Counted from the stretch's first letter, positions 54,334 to 64,000 are shown. The stretch is DNA of 64,000 nucleotides from Closterium sp. NIES-65 (GCA_948144175.1 CANXME010002665.1:62001-126000), one strand, 5' to 3'. Numbers and translations are program-made. Notes: generated by a model from the sequence alone, not told the origin.

Positions 54334-54984
54334 CTGGTAACTGTTGTGATTCGCTACGATCACCTGTCGGCGAATCTCCAATTTTAACCCTTCTGTGTAC
54401 GCCTGGATTTTTTTGCCTTCGGTCAGGTCCGTGATGCGGTTGAACAGTAGCTCCATCTGTTGCGTATACTGTGCTACACTACTGTACTGTTTGTGACGGT
54501 GTATCTACTGCCGCGCCATGTAGGTCGTATAAATTGGCTCGAAACGTTCAATGAGGTCTGCCCGAAACTACTGCCACGTTTCCTCCCCGCGGACCACATC
54601 AGTGTCGTAAATCCACTCTCATGCCGGTCCGAGTAACAGTGTTGCTGCGAGCCGAATCCGTGCTGCGTCATGTGTCAGGGTCGAACAGCCAATGGCCTCG
54701 AAATAAATTTTGAGGGTTGCCACGAATCGTCGAACGTCAGATCCTTTCGCGCTGGGACCAAACACTTCGGGGAGCCTCGGGCGTGCTTCTTCGAGGTTCG
54801 GCGACAGTGGTGCCATCGGTCCGTGAAATGTCAGTCTCGCCACTGCTGCTGGTGTTGTCGCTGCTACGTTCACTGCTGCTGCGGTGGCGGCTCCTAGTTG
54901 GTGTGTCAGAAGGGCCTCGAGTCGTCGGATCGCCGCCTGCGTCTCCTCCATGTCGGTGTGGAGGCTTGCGATGTCGCTCGTCAT
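54334..54984 (-). pseudogene. gag: gag front part of gypsy G0
   Basis: Begins M-T-S-D-I-A-S-L near 54984 with a coiled-coil-like EETQAAIRRLEALL stretch, then RPRLPEVFGPSAKGSDVRRF and LKIYFEAIG, the usual retrotransposon gag start. It continues to KLEIRRQVIVAN near 54370, next to copia D. The leader is 54985-55180. Broken. Confidence 0.65.
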
Positions 54985-55180
54985 CGCTTAGTTGTCGCCT
55001 TGGCCCTCCATGCCTGGCATTGCGCGTTCGAAAAAACCGAAACGAGGGGGAGTGAAAAAGACGGAACCGATTTTACGTACCCAAAATCGGTGTTTAACAA
55101 GCGTCGCCCCCGCGGTTTTTGAAGACTCGGTTTTAGCGGTCGAAAAAACTTTCGCATGTAAACAGGCTCTGATTACCAAG

Positions 55181-55549
55181 TGTGAGGATCTAGGATCGAG
55201 CTCAAAAAAGAGAGTTTGAATTGAATGAATCACCTGGGTACAACACGAGGCTATATATAGGCTCGACACAAGGCCCAGTAACCAGGTGTTACGCGAAGGT
55301 TCTAAGAGTCGCGAAGTGTCCCGAACAGAGCCTTCCCGAATTCGGTAGAAGGCAATTCGGTGACAACCGAAAAGCCAGAATTCGGTGCACGCAACCTACC
55401 TCGGTGCTATAAGTATAATAACATATAGGAAAGCACCTAGCCAAGGAAATCAAGCGATTCATGCATGCATATAATTATCCTATGCTAGAAATAGCATAAT
55501 AAAGTAAAGGCAAGCAAGCATAGCTGGCATAAGCTGTCGTACTCTCACA
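55181..55549 (-). repeat. 5' LTR of gypsy G0
   Basis: 369 bp, with TATA-like CTATATATAG at 55251-55260. The primer site adjoins its left edge. Confidence 0.85.
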
Positions 55550-55854
55550 GTTCATCGTATGCGCGCGGAAACCAGCAGCAACCTACCTTTGCCCCGTAAG
55601 AACCTCAACGTGCCTCACCAACAGCCTTCACCTAGACAAGGGAAGACACTGGACGCGCTTCAGGTTCAATCACAGTTCACCCATGTTTTGAAACTGCAGA
55701 CATTGACACCCTTTGACGGAAAAGGACTTCTATACCTGGTCACTCGAGTTTGAGCCGATGATGGAAGGCGCGCAGATTCTCGGATTCTTCGACGGATCCC
55801 TGCCATACCCAACACACGGAACGCAGTACGACAAGAAACAGTATACGTATCAGT
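55550..55854 (+). pseudogene. copia-type gag fragment, older element L
   Basis: Plus-strand sequence with F-D-G-K and F-Y-T-W-S-L-E-F-E motifs and G-F-F-D-G-S-L-P near 55700-55820, the start of a UBN2-type gag quite unlike that of the GC-rich copias here. It is bounded on the left by the gypsy LTR and on the right by copia I. Together with 12490-12825 and 18954-19561 it may be one old element; this is inferred from position only. Confidence 0.45.
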
Positions 55855-55986
55855 TGTCACAACATTATAGCTCATGCATATTGTGTAGGCTATAGTGGGG
55901 TAGCCCATAAGGGGTACAACCCAATTAGGGTTAGTACTTGTACCCAATTCATTCATAGTTCATCCATTCTCGTTTCAATTCTCACA
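55855..55986 (+). repeat. 5' LTR of copia I
   Basis: 132 bp, TGTCACAACATT to TCTCACA. It shares the GGCTATAGTGGGGTA block with the LTRs of A, E, F and K. Confidence 0.8.
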
Positions 55987-57167
55987 TGGTATCAAAGCAG
56001 GTTCCCTCGTGGGAACTATTCCTAGGGCCCACCAATTCGACATTTTTTTCCTGCCCGGAGCGCGCTCAGCCCTAGCCCGAGTCGCGCCCCCCCTTTTTTC
56101 TCGCCCCGTCGCAACGCCCTAGCGGCCCTGTCGCCTGCCGTGCGGCCCTCGCGCCACCCTTCCTGGCCCCGACCCGCCGCCCGGCGGCCTCGTCGCCTAC
56201 CCCGCGGCCATCGCGCTGCCCTTTCCCGGCCCCGATCCGCCGCCCTGCGGCCTCGTCGCCTACCCAGCGGCCCTTGCGCCGCCCTGCGGCCCTGACGCCG
56301 CCCTTATCGGCCCCGGCGCCTACCTGCGGCCCCGACACCTACCTATGCGGCCCCGGCGCCTACCTGCTGGCCCCGCCACCTACCTGCGGCCCCACCACCT
56401 ACCAGCGGCCCCGCCACCTACCCGCGGCCCCGCCACCTACCTGTGCGGCCCCGCCACCTACCTGCGGCCCCGCCACCTACCAGCAGCCCCGCCACCTACC
56501 CGCGGCCCCGCCACCTACCTGTGCGGCCCCGCCACCTACATGCGGCCCCGCCACCTACCAGCGGCCCCGCCACCTACCCGCGGCCCCGCCACTTACCAGT
56601 GCGGCCCCGCCACCTACCTGCTGGCCCCGCCACCTACCTGCTGGCCCCGCCACCTACCTGCGGCCCCGCAACCTACCTGCGGCCCCGCCACCTACCTACG
56701 GCCCCGCCACCTAACAGCGGCCCCGCCACCTACCTGCGGCCCCGCCACCTACCTTTGCGGCCCCGCCGCCTCCTCTCAGCGGCCCCGCCGCCTCCTCCCA
56801 GCGGCCCCGGACGCCGCCCTCTCAGCGGCCCCGCCGAGCCGCCCAGCAGCCGAGCCGCCCAGCCGCCGAGCCGCCCACCAGCCGAGCCGCCCACCAGCCG
56901 AGCCGCCCAGCCGCCGAGCCGTCCAGCAGCCGAGCCGCCAAGCAGCCGAGCAGCCGAGCCGCCGAGCCGCCCAGCAGCCGAGCCGCCGAGCCGCCCAGCA
57001 GCCAAGCCGCCGAGCCGCCCAGCAGCCGAGCCGCCGAGCCGCCCAGCTGCCGAGCCGCCGAGTCGCCCTGCAGCCGAGCCGCCCGAGCCGCCTTGTCCGG
57101 TAAGAGCAGCGCCTCTTTCACAGCACTGCCCTCACCCTACTGTTTGCGCTGATAGTCTAGTGCTGTC
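55987..57167 (+). repeat. leader of copia I with GC-rich tandem repeats
   Basis: Hairpin at 56001-56016. A GGCCCCGCCACCTACCTGC repeat of about 19 bp runs from 56290 to 56760 in some 25 units, followed by GCCGAGCCGCCCAGCA-type units (56820-57085). No gene is evident. Confidence 0.8.
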
Positions 57168-58690
57168 ATGGCTACCCCTAGTGTCCTCGCTTTTGACGCT
57201 GAGGGTCGGGCCATTGACTTTGACGTCTGGATAGATGACCTGCAGCTTTTCTTACACTGCGATAGGGCAGACGGCCTCTCCCTCTTTGACCTCACTTCTG
57301 GTGCCTCTCCTACCCCCGCTGCTGATGCTGACGCCACTGTTCGCTCACACTGGGCCACGCGCGATGCTGCTGCACGTCTTGCTGTGCGTCGCCACCTGCC
57401 TACCTCTGAGCGTGCGCACTTTAGCCAGTACAAGAGTGCTCAGACCTTGTACGACGCTGTAGTTGCACGCTACTCCTCCCCTGCCACTGCTGCACTGAGC
57501 CGCCTCATGCTACCGTACGTCTTCCCTGACCTTGCTGCCTTTCCCACAATCGCTGACCTCATTACGCACCTCTGCACTAGTGACACTCGCTACCGCGCTG
57601 CGCTTCCTGCTAAGTTCTGCGCCAATTACCCCCCCCCCCCATGTACATCACCCTCTACTACATAGTCACCCGTCTCCCTGACTCCCTTCGCGTAGTCAGG
57701 GACCACTTCCTCTCAGTTTGCCCCACCACTCTCACCGTTGACCTCCTCGAGAAGGCCCTCCTAGCAGCAGAAAAGAGCATAGTAGCTGTAGGAGCCTCTC
57801 GTCGTGACCCTCGCACCCCCATCTTTGACGGGTGTTCCCCCTCCCCCCTTTTGCCCTCTGTTGCCTCTGCTGCTGCGGCCGACCTCGTTGGTCTGGAGTC
57901 GGTCGGTGCGGCGTCTACCCCTAGTGGGAAGCGTCGCTCTGGCAAGGGCAAGGGGGGCAGGGGCGCAGGAGGAGCTAGCGGGGGCGGTGGAGGCGGCGGT
58001 GGAGGCAGTGGAGGGGGTGGGGGTGTTGGTGGGAGTGGTGGCGGGGATGGAGGTGTCGGCGGCGGCAGTAGAGGCGGAGGCGGCGGCGGCGGTGGCGGTG
58101 GAGCCGAGGTGGTGGAGGTGGCGGAGGTGGAGGAGGCGGTGGCGGAGGAGGAGGAGGAGGAGGAGGAGGAGGTCGTGGCTCTTTGCAGAGGAGTGGCTCC
58201 GGTGGTGGTCAGCGCCAGCAGCAGCAGCGCAGTCGGGAGACCCTGTCCCCTCAGCAACTCCGTGAGTGGTACGCTGCACGCCAGCGGGGTGGGGGTACTG
58301 GTCCGTGCACCTACGTCCTGCGCACCGGCGACCGTGCAGGTGAGCAGTGTGGGGGTGCGCACCCCACCCAGCGCTGCTTTGGCCGCCTCACGGACGCTTG
58401 GCGTCACCAGTTCCCTGAGGCCACTGAGATCCCTCGCTGGGTCGAGCTGTCTAGGGCAGGGGTAGCTATCTTTGACCTTGACTTTGATGCTATTCTTGCT
58501 GCTATGTATACTGTGTCTATTAGTGAGGAGGGTGACTGTTACCGGTGTTTCCCGCCCGACACGGGCATTGAGACTGCTGCTCTAGGTGCTGGTGAGGCTG
58601 CTGCTCTTGGTGCTAGCGAGGCTGCTGCTCTAGGTGCTAGTGCGTCTGCTTCCTCCGGTACTGGTGAGTCTGCGCTCTCAGGTACTGCGT
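57168..58690 (+). pseudogene. gag: gag of copia I
   Basis: ATG at 57168: M-A-T-P-S-V-L-A-F-D, W-I-D-D-L-Q-L-F-L, YDAVVARYSSPAT. C-homopolymer near 57630-57640, glycine-rich tract at 57960-58170, C-x13-C-x3-H-x4-C near 58303-58380. Confidence 0.75.
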
Positions 58691-59800
58691 CGGCTTCGGC
58701 CTTCCACACCTTCACACTTGACTCGGAGGATTCTCGCTCCTTCTTTCAAGACCGCACCACACTCACGCCGCTTGGTCGGCCATTTGCAGTCTCCCTGGCA
58801 GACCCCTCTGGGGGTCCTGTCCTTGCTCACTTCTCCACTGTCCTCCCGTGTCCGGCGGCCCCCTCTTGCACCCTGTCTGGTCTTTACCTCCCCTCTTTCT
58901 CTACGAACTTGGTGAGTGGTGCTGACCTACAGGATGCGGGGGTTCACCAGTTCACTCCTGCGAGTCAGCAGGTGACCCACTGCACGGACGCTCGGACAGG
59001 CCGACACCTGGCCACGTTTACACGTCGGCCAGGGTCGAGCCTATACACACTGACCACTGCATCTCCTCCAGTCCCTGCGTCTGGTCAGGTAGCCGTGTCT
59101 GGGGCCCAGCCCGCGTCCGTGGAGAGGGTCACGAGCGCTACTTCCTGCTGGTGGTTGACGACTACTCGCGTTACACCACAGTCTTCCCCTTGCGCAGCAA
59201 GGGTGATGTCACTGAGGTGTTGATCGACTGGATCCGCGCAGCTCGTCTCCAGCTCAGGCGGAGCTTCGGCTCGGACTTTCCTGTTCTGCGTCTGCACTCT
59301 GACAGAGGCGGAGAGTTCTCCTCTGGCCTTCTGCGAGCCTACTATCGTGCACGAGGCATCCGCCAGACCTTCACGCTTCAGGACTCTCCACAGCAAAATG
59401 GGATTGCTGAGCGCCGCATTGGCATGGCCATGGACGTCGCCCGTACGTCCATGATGCATGCGGCTGCCCCCCATTTTCTGTGGTCGTTTGCGGTTCGGTA
59501 CGCGGCGCATCAGATCAACCTTCAGCACAGGGTCTCCATGCCGGAGACCTCCCCAGCTTTGCTGTGGACGGGGAAGGTTGGCGATGCGTCTGCGTTCCGT
59601 GTCTGGGGATCTCGGGCGTTTGTCCGCGACTTGTCTACGGACAAGCTGTCCCCTCGTGCTGCTCCTTGCATCTTCCTGGGTTTCCCCCCTGACGCGCCAG
59701 GGTTGCAGTTCTACCACCCCACCTCTCGCCGTGTTCTGTCCTCCCAGGACGTCACGTTCGACGAGTCGGTCCCCTACTACCGTCTCTTCTCCTACCGCAC
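58691..59800 (+). pseudogene. pol: protease and integrase of copia I
   Basis: FTLDS protease-type region near 58710; integrase core VVDDYSRYTTVFPL near 59150, HSDRGGEFSS near 59298, QQNGIAERR near 59390, WGSRAFVRD near 59605. The zinc-binding front of integrase is not recognisable. Broken. Confidence 0.7.
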
Positions 59801-59929
59801 TCCGTCCCTCCCCCCGCCACCGCTCTTCCTTGTATCAGGTCCCCCCCCGGTAGACCCCCTCCCCCCTCAGAGTCCTGCCCCTTCAGGTGTGTCCCAGGTA
59901 CACGCTGTTGAGCCTGTCGAGGTCGCTGG

Positions 59930-60420
59930 TGACTCTGGTGCTGCTGAGGGTGCTGAGCCTGGGGGTGCTGACTCTCGGGGTGCTGAGCGTGTGGGTGCTA
60001 CGCCTGGGGGTGCTGAGCCTGAGGGTACTACGACTGGGGGTGCTGAGCCTGGGGGTGCTGAGTCTGGGGGTGCTGAGCCTGGGGGTGCTACGCCTGGGGG
60101 TGCTGAGCCTGGGGGTGCTGAGCCTAGGGGTGCTACGCCTGGAGGTGCTGAGCCTGGGGGTGCGGAGCCTGAGGGATCTGGGCCTGCTGGTGCTGTGCCT
60201 GGCGGTTCTCCGGGTGCTTCTTCTCGCCGGGAGCCACTCTCTCCACAGGAGCTGCGTGAGTGGTTTGCCCGGCGCTGGAGGCGAGCTGCTGGAGATGGAG
60301 GTGCTGTGGGTACTGGAGGTTCTGTTGCCCGTACTCCTTCAGCAGGTTCTTGGTCTCCCGTCTTCAACTTGTCCTCCTCCTCCCTTAGAGTGTCCACAGC
60401 CTGTCCCGTCGCTGTTATAG
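59930..60420 (+). repeat. linker repeats of copia I
   Basis: About seventeen 15-bp units (59940-60190) encoding G-A-E-P-G, G-A-T-P-G and G-A-E-S-G, and a short Gly/Ala block after 60270. Confidence 0.75.
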
Positions 60421-60429
60421 TTACAGCCG

Positions 60430-61057
60430 GCCTGTTACGTCGACGACTTGGTCTTTGCCACAGGTGACACTGCTGGACTCGCCCACGTGAAGTCCGAGCT
60501 GCAGAAGAGACACACGTGCACAGACCTGGGTGAACTGCGCAGCTACCTTGGCTTGCAGATCACCCGGGACAGAGCACGCCGCACCATTACCCTGACTCAG
60601 TCACACATGGTGCAGCAGGTCCTTCAGCGCTTCGGCTTCACGTACTCCTCGCCTCAGGCCACTCCTCTGCCTACTCGCCACTCGCTCTCAGCTCTGCCTT
60701 CGGATGAGTCCGTAGAGTCGAGTGGCCCGTATGCAGAGCTTGTTGGCTGCCTCATGTACCTGATGACCTGCACACGACCTGACCTTGCATACCCTCTTAG
60801 CATTCTCGCACGCTATGTTGCTCCTGGGAGACACCGACCAGAGCACATGGCTGCAGCGAAGAGGGTGTTGCGCTACTTGTGCAGTACGTCGGGCATGGGG
60901 CTTGTGCTTGGAGGGCAGAGTCCAGTGGTCCTCACTAGGCACGCAGACGCTTCTTGGGCTAACGACCAGGCTACGCAGCAGTCGTCACAGGGTTACACCT
61001 TCAGCCTTGGTTCCGGCTCTGTCTCGTGGCGGGCCACCCGCTCGTATTCTGTTCTCG
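60430..61057 (+). pseudogene. pol: RT/RNase H remnant of copia I
   Basis: Opens at the VDDLVFATGDTAG catalytic region near 60437, then YLGLQITRDRA, CTRPDLAYPLSILARYV and RNase H HADASWAND near 60940, up to the junction with J. Confidence 0.7.
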
Positions 61058-61136
61058 ACAAGAAGGACAAGGAGGACAAGGAGGAGGGAGCTGACCAAGA
61101 ACCTGCTGAAGGAGCGGAACGAAGTACGAATGTGCA

Positions 61137-62010
61137 GTGACTCCAGAACCAGGGTCCGCAGCAACAGCAGCAGCTCCAACTCCCAGGTCCTCAGCACCAG
61201 CCGCAGCCCCAACGCCCGGGTCCGCAGCACCAGCAGCAGCACCAACGTCCGGGTCCTCAGCACCAGCCGCAGCTCCAACGCGCGGGTCCTCAGCACTAGC
61301 AGCAGCACCAGCGTCCGGGTCCTCAGCACCAGCCGCAGCTCCAACGCCCGGGTCCTCAGCACCAGCAGCAGCACCAGCGTCCGGGTCCTCAGCACCAGCC
61401 GCAGCTCCAACGCCCGGGTCCTCAGCACCACCCGCAGCTCCAACGCCCGGGTCCTCAGCACCAGCAGCAGCTCCAACGCCCGGGTCCGCAGCACCAGCAG
61501 CATCACCAGCAGCAGCGGGGTCCGCGACACGAGGCGCACCACTCCGAAGAGTGCAGCGCCGCTCGTACCACTCACGGATCCGCTCACGGGAGGGGAGCTC
61601 CCGACTAGGAGGAGAAGCACTAGCACCAGTCCCTTTAGTACTCCTGGCTCCAGAGGTACCTCTCCTGAGGCTGCAGTACTGTAAGTACCACTCACGCAGC
61701 TGCTCCGAGGAGAGGGCTCCTCCAGGTGTAGGACTACGAGGCTCAGCACCACCAGACTCGGAACCCCCAGACTCCGGACTCTGCAGCTCAGCACCCCCAG
61801 GCTCAGCACCTACAGGCTCAGCACCCCCAGGCTCAGTACCCCCAAGCTCCGCACCCCCTGGCTCAGCACCCCCAGACTCCGCACCCCCAAGCTCAGCACC
61901 CCCAGGCTCCGCACCCCCAGGCTCAGCACCCCCAGGCTCAGTACCCCCAGGCTCCTCACCCGCAGCAGGACGAGAGTCAACAGCTACCTCAACAGGCTCA
62001 ACTGGGTCTA
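61137..62010 (-). repeat. linker repeats of copia J
   Basis: A 33-bp tandem block (61165-61510, about ten units, encoding G-A-A-A-G-A-E-D-P-x-V) and 15-bp G-A-E-P-G units (61740-61970). Confidence 0.8.
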
Positions 62011-62049
62011 CCTGAGACACACCTGACGGAGCGGCACCCTGAGGGGGGA

Positions 62050-63480
62050 GGGGGTCTACGACAGCAGCACCTGGCGCGAGGAAGAGAGGCGGGGGGGGGA
62101 GCGGGACAGTGCGGTAGGGGAAGAGGCGGTAGTAGGGGACGGACTCGTCAAAAGTGACGTCCTGAGAGGGCAAGACTCAGCGTGAGGTGGCGTGGTAAAA
62201 CTGCCAACCAGGCGCGTCCGGGACAAAGCCGAGGAAGACGCAGGGAATAGCACGGGAGGAGAGCTTGTCCGCAGACGTATCGCGGACAAAAGCTCGAGAT
62301 CCCCAGACCCGGAAACGCGACGCATCGCCAACCTCCCCCGTCCACAGCAGTGTGGGCGAGGTCTCCGGCAAGGAGACACGGGGCCAGAGGTTGAGGTGAT
62401 GCGCAGCGTACCGGACCGCAAACGGCCACAGAAAGTGGGGGGCAGACGCATGGATCAAGGAGGTACGGGTGACCTCCATGACCAGGCCAATGCGGCGCTC
62501 CGCAACCCCATTCTGCTGTGGTGAGGCCGGAAGCGTGAACGACTGCTCAATGCCGTGCTCAGCACAGTAGGCTGCCAAGAGGTCGGAGGAGAACTCACCA
62601 CCTCTGTCAGAGTGCAAGCGCAGGACAGGAAAGTCCGAGTGGAAACGCTCGCTGAGCTGGAGACGGGCTCTGCGGATCCAAGGGATCAAGACATCAGGGA
62701 CCTCACCCTTGGTGCGCAAGGGGAAGACCGTGGTGTAGCGCGAGTAGTCGTCAACAACTATCAGGAAGTACCTCTCCTGACCCTGACCATGGACGCGGGC
62801 TGGGCCCCACACGTCCATGTGGAGCGTCTGCAAGGGAGCAGTCGTCGGGGGAAACGAGGAGGAATGAGGAGCGGCGCGCTGCCGCCCCTCGACACAGGGA
62901 AGACAGGGAGAAGCAGGTGAGGGAGGGAGGGGAGGACGGACCCTGGGAAGGCTAGAGACAAGGTACCGGGAGTGCATGGCATGAAGCCGCTGCACAGACG
63001 GGTGACCAAGGCGGTGGTGCCAGAGGACAGTCTCGTGTGCCAGAGAGCGACACGAGCAGGGGGCCGACAGCTGACCTGACGCGGACGCAGACGCAGACGC
63101 AGCGACCTGAGGGGACTCAGTGGTCAGTGTGTACAGGTCCGACCCCGGCTGCCGAGTGAAGGTAGCCAAGTGACGGCCCGTACGAGCACACGTGCAGTGT
63201 GTCACGCGCTCGTAGGCAGGGGTGAACTGGTGAACACCCCCGTCCTGGAGCGCACATCCTGCCACCAGGTTCGTAGAGAACGAGGGGAGGTGGAGACCTG
63301 ACAGTGTGCCCGACGGGACCGCAGGACAGGGAAGGTAAGTGGAGGAGGTCGCAATGACCGGACCCCCAGAGGGGTCAGCGAGGGAGACAGCAACTGGCCG
63401 AGCAAGCGGCTCAAGGGCAGTGCGGTCACGAAAGAAGCAGCGAGAAGCACCTGAGTCCAGTGTGAAGGTGTGTAGTGCTG
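62050..63480 (-). pseudogene. pol: protease and integrase of copia J
   Basis: Minus-strand order: FTLDSGASRCFF near 63465, H-H-R-L-G-H near 63010, C-L-P-C-V-E-G near 62900, HMDVWGPARV near 62820, VVDDYSRYTTVFPL near 62755, HSDRGGEFSS near 62610, QQNGVAERR near 62515, WGSRAFVRD near 62300, FLGFVPDAPGW near 62230. Catalytic residues are visible and the stretch is mostly open. Confidence 0.75.
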
Positions 63481-63489
63481 CAGTCGACT

Positions 63490-64000
63490 CAGTACCAGCG
63501 GGGGCAGACGCACAAGCACCTAGAGCAGTGGCCTCACCAACACCTGGGGTAGCAGACACGCGAGTACCTGGAGCGGCAGACGCTCTAGACCTAATGCTCG
63601 GGTCGGGCGGCACACACAGGTACTCAGCACCCTCTCCACTAGTAGACATCACATACATAGCAGATAGAATAGCATCAAAGTCTAGAGCATAGATATCAAT
63701 CCCCTTCCTCAGGAGATCAACCTAGTGGGGCAGCTCAGTGGCCTGAGGGAACTGAACATGCCAAGCATCGTTGAGACGAGCGAAGCACCGCTGTGTGGCG
63801 TGCGATCCCCCACACGGCTGACCAGTGCGGTCACCCGTGCGAATGACGTACGTGCAGCTAAAGCCACCCCCCCCCCCCCCCCCCCGTGCTGTGAGTACCA
63901 CTCACGGACCTCCTGGGGCGACGGAGTGTGCTCCTGGCCCTGGCCACCGCCAGCGCCTCCACGACCACCACCGCCGCCGCCACCTCCTCGACCACCCCAA
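63490..64000 (-). pseudogene. gag: gag rear part of copia J, cut by the window edge
   Basis: Holds the G-rich/P-rich variable stretch, a C-homopolymer near 63868-63885, the C-x13-C-x3-H-x4-C motif near 63790-63860 and the start of the glycine-rich tract at the edge. Confidence 0.65.

Larger units (their letters stand above)
19562..55549 (-). mobile_element. Ty3/gypsy chromovirus-type element G0, heavily interrupted
   Basis: Minus-strand element with 369-bp LTRs (19562-19930 and 55181-55549) that differ at roughly 25-30 sites (about 7%), so it is the oldest dated element here. Parts in element order: 5' LTR, primer site (TGGTAATCAGAGCC, iMet-like) next to 55180, gag, protease, RT, RNase H, integrase with C-terminal chromodomain, polypurine tract next to 19931, 3' LTR. 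RT before integrase and the chromodomain place it with chromoviruses. Copia D and a TRIM copy sit inside it. Its own sequence is about 5.5 kb, with several breaks. The flanks (ACTCA and GTTCA) do not give a clean duplication. Confidence 0.85.
55855..61057 (+). mobile_element. Ty1/copia element I, no 3' end
   Basis: 5' LTR 55855-55986 (132 bp) followed by the primer-site variant TGGTATCAAAGC. Then leader, gag, protease, integrase, linker and a reduced RT/RNase H part up to about 61057, where copia J begins in opposite orientation. No 3' LTR or target duplication can be seen. Compared with A and C, several internal parts are missing, so it is a broken and rearranged copy. Confidence 0.8.
61058..64000 (-). 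mobile_element. Ty1/copia element J, partial at right window edge
   Basis: Minus-strand copia of the same subfamily as C. From the right edge: gag, protease, integrase and linker, ending near 61058 against copia I. The matching part of C (about 29990-30060) shows that J stops just after its linker, without RT. No LTR lies in the window. Broken. Confidence 0.75.

Noticed and set aside
24190-54338. Clean target duplication for copia D
   Set aside because: GCGGT and CTGGT match only in part, so I did not claim one; the LTR pair and domain order support the element without it.
19557-55554. Clean target duplication for gypsy G0
   Set aside because: ACTCA and GTTCA share only the last three bases, which is too weak to call.
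61165-61510. Regular repeat-spacer array
   Set aside because: The 33-bp units are head-to-tail without unique spacers and lie in the pol linker of copia J.

Overview
This window reads as a gene-poor stretch of a large, GC-rich nuclear genome, most likely from a plant or streptophyte alga. The reasons are iMet-type primer sites (TGGTATCAGAGC and variants), short-LTR Ty1/copia elements, a Ty3/gypsy element with a chromodomain, and a pogo/Tigger-like transposase with short GT-AG introns. The species cannot be fixed from the sequence. I see no convincing host gene, rRNA, functional tRNA gene or CRISPR array; almost every base belongs to a mobile element.

Layout. 1-2202 (perhaps to 3136): a pogo/Tigger-like DNA transposon gene on the minus strand, running off the left edge. 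One of its introns holds a tandem array (869-1660) of a miniature LTR element (TRIM: 4 LTRs, 3 short internal regions) flanked by one 5-bp duplication. 3620-12489: copia element A (+), with the non-coding LTR element B (10463-~11997) inside it. 12826-18953: copia element K (-). 19562-55549: chromodomain Ty3/gypsy element G0 (-), carrying a single complete TRIM (22229-22575) and copia D (-, 24195-54333). D in turn carries copia C (+, 25290-32640), copia E (+, 36377-51033, which itself contains copia F, -, 37880-45199) and the non-coding LTR element H (51747-53421). 55855-~61057: copia I (+), fused head-to-head with copia J (-), which runs off the right edge. Leftover pieces at ~3366-3619, 12490-12825, 18954-19561 and 55550-55854 look like an older LTR element (L).

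The nesting is read directly from matching LTR pairs and target-site duplications: GAGGG (TRIM array), AAGTT (A), ACACA (K), TGTCC (TRIM copy), GAGGA (C), GAAAG (E), GCCTT (F) and AGAGC (H). LTR comparison by eye puts G0 as oldest (about 7% difference), the copias at roughly 1-3%, and the single TRIM copy as youngest (identical LTRs). Most copia copies look broken; C and K are nearest to whole.

The most notable signals are the TRIM family and shared RNA-structure candidates. The TRIM has 139-bp LTRs, an internal region of about 70 bp and a tRNA-like box A/box B pair spanning the LTR/primer-site junction, and one locus shows a multimer that seems to have inserted as a unit. Coding and non-coding LTR families share a hairpin that holds the polypurine tract, and many share a second hairpin just after the primer-binding site.
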